Below, one piece after another: positions 1-10,267 of a stretch of DNA of 64,000 nucleotides; the first letter of the stretch is position 1, and the number at the start of each line of letters is the position of its first letter. Below the pieces are notes generated by a model, which made no database searches, was not told the DNA's origin, and saw only the letters and a program-made list of their open reading frames with translations. The stretch spans positions 8,930,303 to 8,994,302 of the forward strand of contig CM046870.1 of the NCBI GenBank assembly GCA_025617745.1. The letters are read 5' to 3'. The DNA is from Heliocidaris erythrogramma. Its lineage: Eukaryota; Echinodermata; Echinoidea; Camarodonta; Echinometridae. The translations under genes and the position numbers were made by a program.

Positions 1-122
1 TAGTATTTTTCGGGCTGGCAACACTGCCTTCAATAAATGACATGCTTAAATAATATGATCAGGAGGAGGAGGACGACCATGATGATTATTATTCATAGGA
101 TGACAATCGATCAACAATGTCA

Positions 123-477
123 TAATTTGTAAACAAATTTTAGGCGTTTTTACTCCCAGTGTTAAAGATCGTATGCTCGATCTGTAATGAAAAACACAAG
201 TCAGAAAAAATTGGAACCAGCGGGATTCGAACCTGTCATCTACTGCTTGCCGGGCAGCGACTTAACCACCAGGCTATTCTGGTTCACGGCCAAGTCACGA
301 TGAACTGGAATCAAATACCCAAGATCCTCTTCTTTCTAACTCATTAATAATTATTCAAACGGTCCACCGTAGACAATGGTTAGTAAACGAAGAAGCTTGA
401 TGGGAGGAATTTTTAATTTGTAAACAGTTTTAGGCATTTTTACTCCCAGTGTTAAAGATCGTATGCTCGATCTGTAA
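123..477. repeat. Direct repeats about 290 bp apart flanking a tRNA-like unit
   Basis: A 64-65 bp segment at 123-187 recurs at 414-477 with only a few differences; both copies end in the same 'gctcgatctgtaa' words. The tRNA-like sequence at 214-285 lies between them. This could be a two-copy tandem repeat with a period near 290 bp, or flanking repeats left by insertion of the central unit. No protein gene is visible here. Confidence 0.7.
214..285 (-). tRNA. tRNA-like gene or tRNA-derived element
   Basis: On the minus strand the ends GAACCAG and CTGGTTC form a perfect 7-bp acceptor-like stem followed by CA. A B-box-like GGTTCGAATCC, an A-box-like TAGCCTGGTGG and a 5-bp anticodon-like stem around CCGGCAA are present. 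A run of six T follows directly, as at a Pol III terminator. Against a functional tRNA, the D stem does not pair well, position 33 is C rather than T, and the T stem has mismatches. The anticodon would read GGC (Ala) if real. A degenerate tRNA or SINE head is as likely as an active gene. Confidence 0.4.
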
Positions 478-1094
478 CTCACGGTAATTTGAAAGTCCAA
501 ACCTTGGGAGGGTATATGCCGATAAATTGTGCGTTACTAAAATCACGTGCATGTGTATTATGAAAATATTGCTACTAGGGCTTGATATCCCACCCCCAAA
601 TAAGAACAAAAACAAACTTCTTACAGCAATTTCCAAGCCCGTATCAGGACAACTACCACCCTATAAAATAAGCTCCAGGACAACTACACCCTACGACACC
701 GCCCCCCCCCCCCCACGCAACTTTCCCCTCCCCCAATTGGACCATTATTGTTGGAATCTGAGATAAAGGCTAAGGATTAGGGTCTCCACAAAGGAGTCGA
801 GAAACGGAGGATCTGGATCTGTGTGGGTGTGCGTTGTGTGTGTGTGTGTGTGTGTGTGGAGGGGGGGGGGGGGTCCTCTCCTCCCTCGGAAGGGGCTTTT
901 TTTAGTTAATGAACAGAAATCATGGTTAAGCACATGGTAGATGTATGAATTAGACTTCGTTTTTAATTATGAAGGCATTGGTAAAACGCCCTTCAAAGTG
1001 TGAAGAACTTTTTTTTTTTAAATAGCGACAATATTGACAAAAAAGCTTTTGTTAATAGGCCTACACTACCATGAGGTTGTCCTTTATCCATTTC
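478..1094. other. Non-coding, low-complexity tracts
   Basis: No gene seen. It holds a C-run near 703-715, a GT microsatellite near 830-858 followed by a G-run, and short T-runs. The ORFs here consist of low-complexity translation. Confidence 0.6.
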
Positions 1095-1990
1095 CCTTTT
1101 TTATTTGATTTAAATAGCGACCCTCTTTTCACCTATTATGAATAGCTAACCTTTTCTCCTATTGTGAATATGATGGATAACGGCCCTCTTTTTCGATTAT
1201 GAATAGCGACCCTCCTCTTCAATTATGAATAGCAACACTCTTCTTCGATTATAAATAGGGACCCTCTTCTTCGATTATGAATAGCGACCCCCTTCTCCAA
1301 TTATGAATAGTGACCCTCTTCGATTATGAATAGCGACCCTCTTTTTCCATTATGAATAGTGACCCTCTTCTCCGATTATGAATAGCGACCCTCTTCTTCG
1401 ATTATGAATAGCGACCTGCTTCGATTATGAATAGCAACTCTCTTCTTCGATTATGAATAGCAACCCACTTCTTTGATTATGAATAGCGACCCTCTTTTTC
1501 GATTATGAATTGCGACCTTCTTCGATTATGAATAGCGACCCTTTTCTATGATTTTTAATAGCGGCCCTTTTCTCAGAGTATGAACCCTCTTCTTCGATTA
1601 TGAATAGCGACCTTTTTCTCTGATTATGATCAGCGACCTTCTTTTTCGATTATGAATAGCGACCCTAATAAATATTGACCTTTATGAATAGAGACCATCT
1701 TTTCCTATTATGAATAGCGACCCTCTTCTTCGATTATGACTAGCGACCCTTATAAATATTGACATTTATGAATAGCGACCCTCTTTTCGTATCATGAATA
1801 AGGACCCTTTATGATTAACCTGATTTGGTATTATGACTAGCGACCCTCTTTCCGTATTGTGAATAGCGACCCTTATTTCTTATTATGAATGGCGATCCTT
1901 ATGAATAATGACCTTATAAATAGCGACCTTATGTCTTATTATTAAGATTGTTCCTTATATTTTTTATGAATAGCAGTCCTTATGACTAGT
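1095..1990. repeat. Degenerate 26-bp minisatellite
   Basis: About 0.9 kb is built from imperfect copies of a roughly 26-bp unit, read as 'gattatgaatagcgaccc' followed by a 'tcttcttc'-like spacer. Units vary by indels in the pyrimidine spacer and by single substitutions. Towards the right end the units lengthen and become irregular, with 'ttatgaatagcgaccct' still recognisable up to about 1980. No long ORF runs through it. Confidence 0.9.
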
Positions 1991-2261
1991 GAGCGGACCC
2001 TCATCATTCTCTCACTCAACAATGACAAAGATAAAAAAATAAACACTAACAGTTAGATCTAGATCTACAAATAAGAGAAAGGTCTCTAAGTCTAACCTAG
2101 ATCTAGATCTACATAGATCTAATGTTAGTGACAATAATTGAAGTAAATATGTTGAATTTACAGTCTAGAGACTAGACTCTAGCCTAACTTAGAATCTAGA
2201 CCAATATTATATGGTCTAGGCTCTAGATCTGAACCCTGTATTATTGCCAGCTTACAAGCCC
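1991..2261. repeat. TAGATCT-rich stretch
   Basis: The word AGATCTAGATCT and close relatives (TCTAGA, TAGATC) recur many times between about 2055 and 2235 and again at 2707-2795. This makes overlapping short palindromes. No gene seen. Confidence 0.5.
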
Positions 2262-2510
2262 CCCCCCCCCCCCCCAAAAAAAAAAAAAAAAAAAAAAAAT
2301 TAGGCTCTTCATTATAAAGAACTAACAATAGTTAGACTAAATATAAAGTAGATGGTCTGGACTAGTAAAAGTCAGTGACAGTGACAGGTTCAAAATTTGC
2401 AGCCAGCCCAGTGTTTTTTGTTTTTTGTTTATGTTTCTTTTTGTTTTTTGTTTTGCTTGTTTGTTTGTTGTTGTTTTGTTTTGTTTGTTTGTTTTGTTTT
2501 GTTTTGTTTG

Positions 2511-2541
<31 letters not shown>

Positions 2542-2610
2542 TTTTGGGGGGGGGGGGGGGGGCCGAGGGGCTCTCTCTCTCTCTCTCTATCTGTATACTA
2601 TAGACACTAG
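2262..2610. repeat. Homopolymer and GTTTT low-complexity tract
   Basis: A C-run is followed by an A-run at about 2261-2299. A TTTTG/TTTGT-rich segment spans 2417-2542, then a G-run and a CT microsatellite at about 2572-2588. The reading frames here (F/C/L-rich one way, K/N/T-rich the other) come from the composition and are not credible genes. Confidence 0.8.
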
Positions 2611-4084
2611 ACATAGTCATGTCATATCCAGACCATGCCACCTCCGCTTGCCAGGCCAGCCAGATACACTGTCTGGACTCCTGGACCTGGACTGGTCCTC
2701 GGACCAGGCTGGAGTTTACCTGTTGTTAGAAATTAGATCTAAACGATAGACAGTTACATCTAGATCTACGTTAGATCTAGTTAAGTTAGATCTGGAGCAT
2801 AGGGGGGGGGGGGCACTCAATATATTGGACAGACGGGTAGACCCTATGGCTATGTGCCGCTTTGACGACCCCCTTTTCCCCCGATATATGCAGAAACACA
2901 ATGCCCCGTACACGCTCTGCTCCGTTCTCTGGCCTTGTATTGTAGCTCCCTCTGGATCCTGAGTTCTTCGAAATATACACCGTACTCATACGGACGACCT
3001 AAAATAAAGGTTGTCACTTCCGAAGACATTGTAATTTGTTGCTGCTGTTAGATCTATGCAGTTCCCAACACCCTATTTTTCACTCGGCTGGTGGGCCTGT
3101 AGACCTGGCTGTACTCTCTCGTTCTTCGAGAGCTAACGAACGAGAGACAGAATGTTCGGTCTAACAATGTTAGTGGCCTGGACCTGGTTCCGTAGTTCCC
3201 AAGACCCTGTATTTTCAAGGTTGCCAGAGTGGCAGAATTTAGCCCGACCAGACGCCGTGAGACAGTCACAGCGCTGTGTATCTAGGCTTCTAGAATTTTA
3301 TGCTAGGCATGATTTGACAAAATCTAGCAGAATTTTACCATAATTCTGGTGTTTTGTTGGGTTTTTTTTTTTTTTTGCTTCTCAGAGAATGTTTGAGTAA
3401 AAATACACCCCCCAAATTTTTGAGTAAAATTTGATTTAACAGTAAAATATTTTGATTTTGCAGAATTTTCGCTTCTCCCTAGGCCTAGGCCTAGCAGAAT
3501 ATTATTTTTGTCGCTGGCCACACTGTGTATTTTGCCCTTTAAATTTAAGTCCGTTCCTTAATACTTAGCAGACACCCGTTTCGAGGGCGGCTGCGCCACA
3601 CCCCCGTCTGAAAAAAAATGAGTCCCCCCCCCCCGGGGTCATAATTATTCAAGTTGCTCATAACCGTAGCCTATAGGCTATAAAAGTTAGGTTTAGCCAC
3701 GATTAACTCCGCAGTAGACCTCTTCTACATGTAGGCCTATTATATTATGTTAACGTTAGTTCTGGTCTTTGACTTTGTCAAGTTGGTCAAACATTGGCCT
3801 TTGTTAAGTTGCTCAAACATTAAATCTATAGAACCTCTCATCTAATTAATAGTATTAGTCTTACTTACCGTAGGCCTAGATAATTTTTTTTTCAGCAACC
3901 TTTCAACCATATGCAAAGCCAAAGATTAATCATGCAGGCAAGTTTGTGTATAGCTCTAGGCCTATAGTACTTTTTGTGCGGTGCGATAACCTAATTGAAA
4001 CGTAAAACCCTATAGAGATTTGAGCTGGAGAAATGAAAAGTTTCTGCCATCAATCAACTAGCTGTGGATAAATGAGACGTCACT
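2611..4084. other. Intergenic, no gene recognised
   Basis: Contains scattered TAGGCCTA words, C- and T-runs (near 3361-3376 and 3627-3634) and short unrelated ORFs. No homology to the GPCR or transposon families in this window was seen. Confidence 0.5.
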
Positions 4085-4340
4085 GCGAATCCTCCAGGCT
4101 AATTGGTTGGTGGCCAAAATGTCGTTTTGTCGTGCTGGGAAAATCGCTCGCTGAGCGATTTTCTGAAACGACTAAAACCCCTAAAAACGTCGTCATGGTC
4201 GTGCACGACGTTTCGAAAGATGTCGTGGCAGTGTGCACGGTGCCATAGGATTTGCATTAGAGCGATTTTTCAGAAAATCGTTCATATCGTGGTGTCGTGT
4301 CGTTTGACGTTTGTCGTGTTCGGTGTGAATCCGCCTTAAG
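4085..4340. repeat. Hairpin-bearing short repeat, possible MITE
   Basis: A perfect 11-bp hairpin with a 3-nt loop lies at 4139-4163 (arms GAAAATCGCTC and GAGCGATTTTC). A related imperfect hairpin using the same GAGCGATTTT word is at about 4260-4283. The stretch is unusually rich in CGTCG/GTCGT words compared with its surroundings. Terminal repeats were not resolved. Confidence 0.4.
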
Positions 4341-4830
4341 ATAAGCATAAAGTGGAAATATAGGGGAAATCCAGAACTATGAGACTAAAAGATAGGCCTA
4401 AGCATAAAGTGGAAAGACAGGGGAAATACAGAACTATGAGACAAAGAGTAAAATCTCTTCCTCTTTCTTTCACCCCTTCTTCTCTCTCTTTCTTTCACCC
4501 CTCTTCTCTCTTTCTTTCACCCCCTCCTCTCTCTTTCACCCCTCTCATCTCTTTCTTTCACCACCTCCTCTCTCTTTCTTTCACCCCCTCCTCTCTCTTT
4601 CTTTCATCTCTCTCCCTCGATGTCATCTGATCTTCACACACTCTAAAAACAAAAGCCCTCTCCCCTCTTCTTCTCCCCTCTCGTCTCTTCTTCTCTCCTC
4701 TCATCTCTTCTTCTCGCCTCTCATCTTCTTCTCCTCTCTCATCTCATCTCTTCTTCTCCCCTCTCATCTCTTCTTCTCCCCTCTCATCTCTCCATCTCTT
4801 CCCCTCCCTCCCTCTATACCCTCTGTACCA
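4341..4830. repeat. Short tandem duplication followed by pyrimidine-rich repeat
   Basis: A segment of about 45-50 bp containing 'agcataaagtggaaa' and 'agaactatgagac' occurs twice in tandem (about 4341-4384 and 4397-4442). It is followed by almost 400 bp of TCTCTTTCTTTCACCCC and TCTTCTTCTCCCCTCTCATC type repeats up to about 4815. Non-coding. Confidence 0.8.
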
Positions 4831-6186
4831 AACATCATTTTCTTACATTTTTTATTTTCCTTGGCTCCCTATCAGTTTATTAATCTAAAAGCATAACAGA
4901 TACGTGACACGAGGAAGACAGTAACTTATAAGATAGTACATGTCAATTCATCAGAAGAAAAAAATGTATCCAATTTAGATAGCTTAACGAAACGTAATGG
5001 CACGTAAAGACGCGGGAAAGATGTAAAGATCAAAATTGCTAGTATTGTCTGTGCATCTAGAATTCGAATCAGATTTATATAAATAAAAGTTTTCTTATCA
5101 TTATGATTAAAAATGTTAATAAAAGAGTTAATTACTAATTCCCCATCGTTATATTGTGGTTCTGTCTCTATGGAATAAAATTATGATTTTGAATAATTTT
5201 GTAATTTGCTTCTTTCCTGTGTATTTACGCATGCCGCCATTGCGTTTCGCTAATATACAACTCTATTATCCTAAAAGCACTGTTCTCAGCCATCAGTCAG
5301 TAAGCAAATCCCATCGTAGTTGTGTTGTGCTTGTGCTTGACAAAACATCTTTATGAAATTCACCAAACATTGACAAATATGGAGCTAGATCTTAGGAGAG
5401 CAATTGCCTACTTATGTTCGTTTACCTCGGATACGCTAGGCACCACCTGCCAGTTTTCTATAAGAAAGAATCATACATTCGGATCATATATTGACGATCT
5501 TAATGTCTGTTTACCCAAGTTAACCCTTTTTACTTACATGTTTGAAGAGCTTTGTATTCAGTGTACACTAAAGGAAATATAAATAATCCGGTTTATCGCA
5601 TGAATGAAACAAAGATACTACTTTTTGCTTAGTGGCAGCAGGGAGTCGTGTATTGTTTATTTGTCATACCTGAATGGCCTGTTTATTATCGTCATGGATA
5701 ATTATCTGTATCACTACCACAAATACCTCATTACCATCTATGAGGAAGTAAGCTAAAAAGTTTAGATTCTAATCAAGCAATCCCAAAATAATGCTATAAT
5801 ATATTACCTCACACTAAACAAGAAAGCTTTAAACATGATGCACAGTAATGTGCATAGGGGTGACCCCCTCAATTTGTCATGCGAAATAAAACATAAATTT
5901 AAAGTTATTTAGGCAGCACTGAACAAGCCTGATGTAAAGCAAAAAATAAAAATAATTTCCCTCATATTAGAATCTATTCATTCGATCATACATAAGGATT
6001 AACAAATTTATTAAAGTTTATCGAATTAGCCATCACGCAAGGTATTCATCAACAATTCATATGTAATGTTTTGAAAACGGAGATGTTCAAGTGCAAAATC
6101 ATTAGGGATAGTGATTTTCTCTATTTTCTTCTTTTGATATACACTTTTTGGGGTAGAACCAAATCCTTGTGTTCTATACCAAAGAA
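4831..6186. other. Intergenic, no gene recognised
   Basis: AT-rich sequence with short ORFs lacking recognisable domains, such as 5322-5582 and 6071-6346. Nothing supports a gene. Confidence 0.5.
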
Positions 6187-6372
6187 CACTGTAAAAAATA
6201 TCTGTAAATACAGATTAGTTCTGTATTTACTCATAACAGCTAATCCGATGTTATTTGTACATCAATGTCATAGTAAAAAGCTACAACTAATCTGTATTTT
6301 TACATCAGAAGTTATGGCGACTCTGCTGACGACAGATTTGCTGTAAAATTACAGGCAGTTTTTTTTACAGTG
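6187..6372. mobile_element. CACTG-type MITE
   Basis: The 186-bp unit begins CACTGTAAAAAA and ends TTTTTTTACAGTG, giving matching terminal inverted repeats. TAC/TGTAAA motifs recur internally. It is flanked by AA on both sides, fitting a 2-bp target duplication. CACTG ends with 2-3 bp duplications are known for CACTA/EnSpm-like elements. A larger relative is at 55739-56371. It has no coding capacity. Confidence 0.65.
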
Positions 6373-8063
6373 AAGGATATCCGAAAAGAAGAAAATAAAG
6401 GATAAATCTATTTTGGACCCTTTCAAATGACAGTGTGGATTGATTACCTTAAAGTTTTGAAGCTTGCAAATGACTAATGATTAATGTATAAAGTGTTTTA
6501 CCTTTACATCCCTCTTTAAGAAAGCACACAAAATATATATGTCTATCAAGTTTACACTACATTGCTGTATGGATCGTGCGAACGGAACCAAATTTGTAAC
6601 CCCAGTGAATTATTCATTGGCATCTTGTGATTGTTTCAATATCGATAATACTACGGACAGAGATGTGAGAAATTAATCCATAAACTCTAGCTTAGAACTA
6701 ATGTGAATGTCTATAATAACAAGGAAGAGAAACCGGCATGAACTCACTGGCAAGCTATTGTGTAAAAAAAAAATGTTTGTATCACTGAAGTGAATGAAGA
6801 TGGTTTAAACGGAACTCCTGCCCCCAAAATAAGTTGACTTTCAACAAAAGATGAGAATTAAAAAAAAAATGATGAAGTTCAACTCTTTCATATCATTTTG
6901 CTGTGTAGTCCAATGGGTATTCTCCCATTGATTTGAACAGGTTATGTAGATGTCTGCTTTTATATCACAAATTTCCCATGTTATCCTCCACACTAATTTC
7001 CTCATACCCTTTTAAAAGCTATATTGATCTAAATATAATTGCATGTACATATATCATCATTTCTGTCATGAAAGGTAATAATTATTTGGATAAGTTCCTT
7101 TTTGTAGGTTCTATACAAACTTGTTTGTTTGTTGTTGTTTTTTTGTTACAGATTCCTTTCTCAGAGTCTCTGAAAGAATTAACCTTTAATATGTACGATA
7201 TTTTACCATCAATATATCTTCGGTAAATTAATGAAGAAATCATATTCTTGTGGGAAAAAATGTAATCTATTTTGTTATAAATACTTTTGGAAAATATTAA
7301 AGGAAGAACATCTCAATCCCATCACCAAGTTGAAATCGCATCCACCTTAAATAACAACCTCCATATCATTATATATATTTTTAATATCTTAAAAGCATCT
7401 TGAATAATCTCTGCATCGATTAAACACTTTTTCTTTCTGTACCCCTAGTTCTATAAATGAAAGGTTAAACAATACGGACGCAGTGAAGCACCGCCAATTC
7501 TCGTGAGCCTCGAATGTCTAAGTTTGTGAACCGTCCAACTATTTCTCATGGGTCTCCAGTCTTGGAGACCGTTTGAATAAACAAAATGTGTTCAGGTCAG
7601 CGTGAACTTCTAGTCTCAAGAGCATTCACTCTTGTGAACCGTCCGACTAGATTTTAAAACTTCCCAGAGCCTTGTGAACATCAAGTATCGAAGGCTTTAC
7701 TATTGTGAACCGTTCGATTAGATGGCAATAAATCCTCAAGTATTGTGGACCTGCAGTCTCGGAGACCTTCACGGTTTGAGTAATCCAACTAGTTGCCAGA
7801 ATGTCCACAGGTCTTGTAAACCTCTTGTCTCATGAGACTTCGAACTTGTAAACTGTTTCACTTTTAGGTGCAGGAGCCCGAATCTTTGGCCAACTTTCAA
7901 TGAACTGGGAAGTCGACGCTATACAATACAAACACGGAAAAGTTTCATTTTCTGTTTTGAAGTGGAGAGTACTATTTGGAATAGACCTTCCTGGAACATT
8001 TAGTATGGTCAGATACCCCTCCACAAATTCCACATTCTTTAGCGACGAGCATGTCTTCACCGT
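6373..8063. other. 3' flank of GPCR-A with degenerate repeats
   Basis: No gene. About 6650-7600 is recognisably related to interrupted segments at about 23090-25860 (shared words such as 'ttatatcacaaatttcccat' and 'tcaatatatctt'). This suggests an old duplicated receptor-flank unit. From about 7490 to 7860 a phrase like 'cttgtgaaccgtccaact' recurs every 70-100 bp with drift, a very degenerate tandem repeat. Confidence 0.5.
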
Positions 8064-9017
8064 TTATGTTAATGATGTGTCAGTGGTTTTGGTTTTTGAT
8101 TCGTTCTCATCAGATTTGCCCTCTTCCCCATCACCAGCAAATACCGACTGGACACCAGGACCAAGTCGAAGACCCTTTCTACAGAACAGATCCCTGAGAG
8201 CTTTCCTGAATCTAGAAATCCTGGCAGCATAAATGAAAGGGTTGGCACAAGAATTAGCGAAGGCCAGAATGACGAAACATCGGTAAAGAGGACTGAAGAG
8301 ATGAGTAAATGGGACGACACCTAGGTTGAAGACGAGGAATCCGAACTGATCAGGTGTCCAGCAGACGATGAAAGTGATGACGACGATAAGGAGCGTTTGA
8401 AGGACGCGATTCTGAGCCTTACGGAGAGCCGTAGCCTGTCGTTTACGAAGGCTGTAGATGGTCCACGTGTGCGCTGTAAGCATGATTATGACAGGTAGGA
8501 CATACTCTAGGAGAAATAAACAGACACCAAGGAATCGGTGGAAGGCGACAGGTAAGGAAAGCAAACACTGTCCGTTTGCTACAAAGTGAGCGTAGAGACT
8601 ACCGATGTTGATAACAAAGGATGCGATCCAGATCACGATGATAGCGATGGAGGTACGCTTTGGAGAAAAGAGCCGTTGGAACCAGATTGGAAAACGCACA
8701 GCTATCAACCTCTCGACCGATATGGTTGTTAGGGTGAAGATGGATGCGCAAATGGATATCCACATCAAGACGGATGTGTGGATGATACGACAGTAGATCT
8801 CGGCTGCAATGGTGTCCGGAAGCTGGATGTTTTGCGGATGTGGTATGATGAAGATGGATGTCAGGAAATCGGCCACCGCTAAAGCACCAATCAAGGTGTC
8901 GGTAGCACAGCGTCGACGTCCTGGCCAAAAGATGACCAACATCACCAATAAGTTTCCTAGGATACCAGTGATGGCTAGAATCAACTGGATAATCTCCCAC
9001 CACTCCCACCCATTCAT
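8064..9017 (-). CDS. GPCR-A, class A (rhodopsin-type) 7TM receptor, variant N-terminus
   Basis: Predicted plasma-membrane chemosensory-type receptor of the same family as GPCR-B, C and E. From the ATG at 9017 it encodes 317 residues. Landmarks are GN in TM1 (N22), LAVADF in TM2 (D50), an extracellular Cys at 76 before TM3, ER in place of DRY (about 102-103), CWTP in TM6 and NPFIY in TM7, then a short cytoplasmic tail rich in K, T and S. The coding region is one exon. The paralogues start further upstream; here that start (ATG at 9051, beginning MESDGQN) is thrown out of frame by a 17-nt deletion before TM1. Translation from 9017 would leave an N-terminus of about seven residues without the conserved N-glycosylation site. 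The frame is also open back to 9251, but that extension crosses a plausible 3' splice site at 9121-9123. It could be functional with a short N-terminus or a young pseudogene. The ligand is unknown. Confidence 0.8.
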   Translation of the reverse strand: MNGWEWWEIIQLILAITGILGNLLVMLVIFWPGRRRCATDTLIGALAVADFLTSIFIIPHPQNIQLPDTIAAEIYCRIIHTSVLMWISICASIFTLTTISVERLIAVRFPIWFQRLFSPKRTSIAIIVIWIASFVINIGSLYAHFVANGQCLLSLPVAFHRFLGVCLFLLEYVLPVIIMLTAHTWTIYSLRKRQATALRKAQNRVLQTLLIVVITFIVCWTPDQFGFLVFNLGVVPFTHLFSPLYRCFVILAFANSCANPFIYAARISRFRKALRDLFCRKGLRLGPGVQSVFAGDGEEGKSDENESKTKTTDTSLT

Positions 9018-9541
9018 CACTCCAAGAGGTATTCTGCCCGTCGCTCTCCATCGATACCGAGTCGTACTCACTTTAGGAGTGATGTTCAGTACCCTCCGGG
9101 GTTTTGAGACGTTACAAAATCTGTCAACGGTAGAAGAAGAATGAAATGGACATTTAATAGCAGGCACTGAAAACCGATATATCATTATAATTAAGCTATT
9201 TGTACTTAGTAACTTATTCTCTTTAACACGGAGGAAAATAATCATTAGCATAAAAATTTGTAAGGTTATATAATTTACATTTCATCCAATACCACGATTA
9301 AGCTAATATACATGTAAATGCAAAATTTAGCTGCAATGTACTTCTAAAACATAAACGTATGTAGACAGTTTAGATACTCACCATTTGTTGATGGACAATT
9401 CGACTCTGTGTTGTTCATCAGAGCATTCTTCGACCGAACTGACGACTCTAGCCAAAATGCACCGACATTGATTACTGGTTCTTCATTGCGAAAGATCGAA
9501 ACATAATTGATATAATACTCTCTCTCTCTCTCTATCTATCT
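9018..9541 (-). other. Inferred 5' exon and intron of GPCR-A
   Basis: On the minus strand a donor-like ATG|GTGAGTATC has its exon end at 9382. A pyrimidine-rich acceptor ending CAG is at 9121-9123, so the second exon would start at 9120. The donor resembles ATG|GTGAGTCTT at 52190 and G|GTGAGTCTT at 45815 upstream of the plus-strand family members. A two-exon layout with an untranslated first exon is therefore inferred. CT repeats lie at about 9518-9540. Confidence 0.45.
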
Positions 9542-9729
9542 TTTTCCCTCTCTCCCCGTCACTGAATAGGAATGCAATGAGGTATTTACATATTCCTTCA
9601 TGCATTTCAATATTCCATTGAAAATTGTAATCCAGATAATATAAGTTTCAATGGAGTATTGAAATGCATGAAGGAACATGTAAATACCTCACTGCATTCC
9701 TATTCAGTGATGGAGAGAGAGGGGAAAAA
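9542..9729. repeat. Long hairpin with arms of about 80 bp
   Basis: The left arm (9542-9623) and right arm (9646-9729) are near-perfect reverse complements around a 22-nt loop. The pairing includes the shared block CTTCATGCATTTCAATA and the outer CACTGAATAGGAATGCA. Mismatches are few. A related half-sequence occurs near 26849-26890. It could be a foldback MITE or a source of hairpin RNA. A purine-rich tract follows to about 9770. Confidence 0.85.
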
Positions 9730-9796
9730 GTAGAGAGAGAGGGGGAGAGAGGGAGAGAAACAGGAAGTAAGAAAAAATAACAGAGTCAGTAGTCCG

Positions 9797-10050
9797 GGAA
9801 CCTGTCCCGAAATAATCACCTCATTTTACATATGAGATTTGACCCCTTAAAGTTAATTAGACCATCCATGTCGTTCACAAAAAGCTTGTCAGCTCGAACG
9901 AAGCTGCCGGGTCGGCCCCCAGAGCCCCCTCCTCCCCCCCCCCCCCCCCCCAAAAAAAAAAGAGGCCCAAAGTTCAACCCGTTAAACATATGCGCCAAAC
10001 TTCGGTAGAAGGAAGGTGTATTACCAAAACACAAAAACTGACAAAGAAAC
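9797..10050 (+). repeat. Interspersed repeat, inverted copy at 21422-21683
   Basis: The segment starting 'gggaacctgtcccgaaa' and ending near 'ttaccaaaacacaaaaactg' reappears in opposite orientation at 21422-21683, with matching internal G/C-runs and the phrase 'gcttgtcagctcgaacgaag'. Its left end also resembles 20146-20180. Non-coding; probably a transposon fragment. Confidence 0.7.
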
Positions 10051-10267
10051 AAATGAAAACAGTCTTCTCATAGGGTTTGACAGTCATGTTTCATTCGGGT
10101 CATGCTCGCACGTGATCCTAACGTTTTCACGGTATTACCAAATCTGGCACAACTGAGTTCTTACATGTCATTTTCAAATGATGCTGCTCGGTAAAGCATT
10201 TACGGATGGATGCCATCATGGTATCATTTAACAGCACAATAGTTCTAGTGTATGGAAAATATATAAT

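Noticed and set aside
2375-2749. F/C/V-rich ORFs and their antisense K/N/Q-rich partners
   Set aside because: They are translations of GTTTT and G-run low-complexity DNA.
8599-9051. 150-residue frame starting MESDGQN
   Set aside because: Only the first residues match the family N-terminus; after the 17-nt deletion it reads the receptor DNA in the wrong frame.
9018-9251. N-terminal extension of GPCR-A to 9251 (395-residue frame)
   Set aside because: It has no counterpart in the paralogues and would cross a plausible splice acceptor at 9121-9123, so it is probably intron and leader read through.
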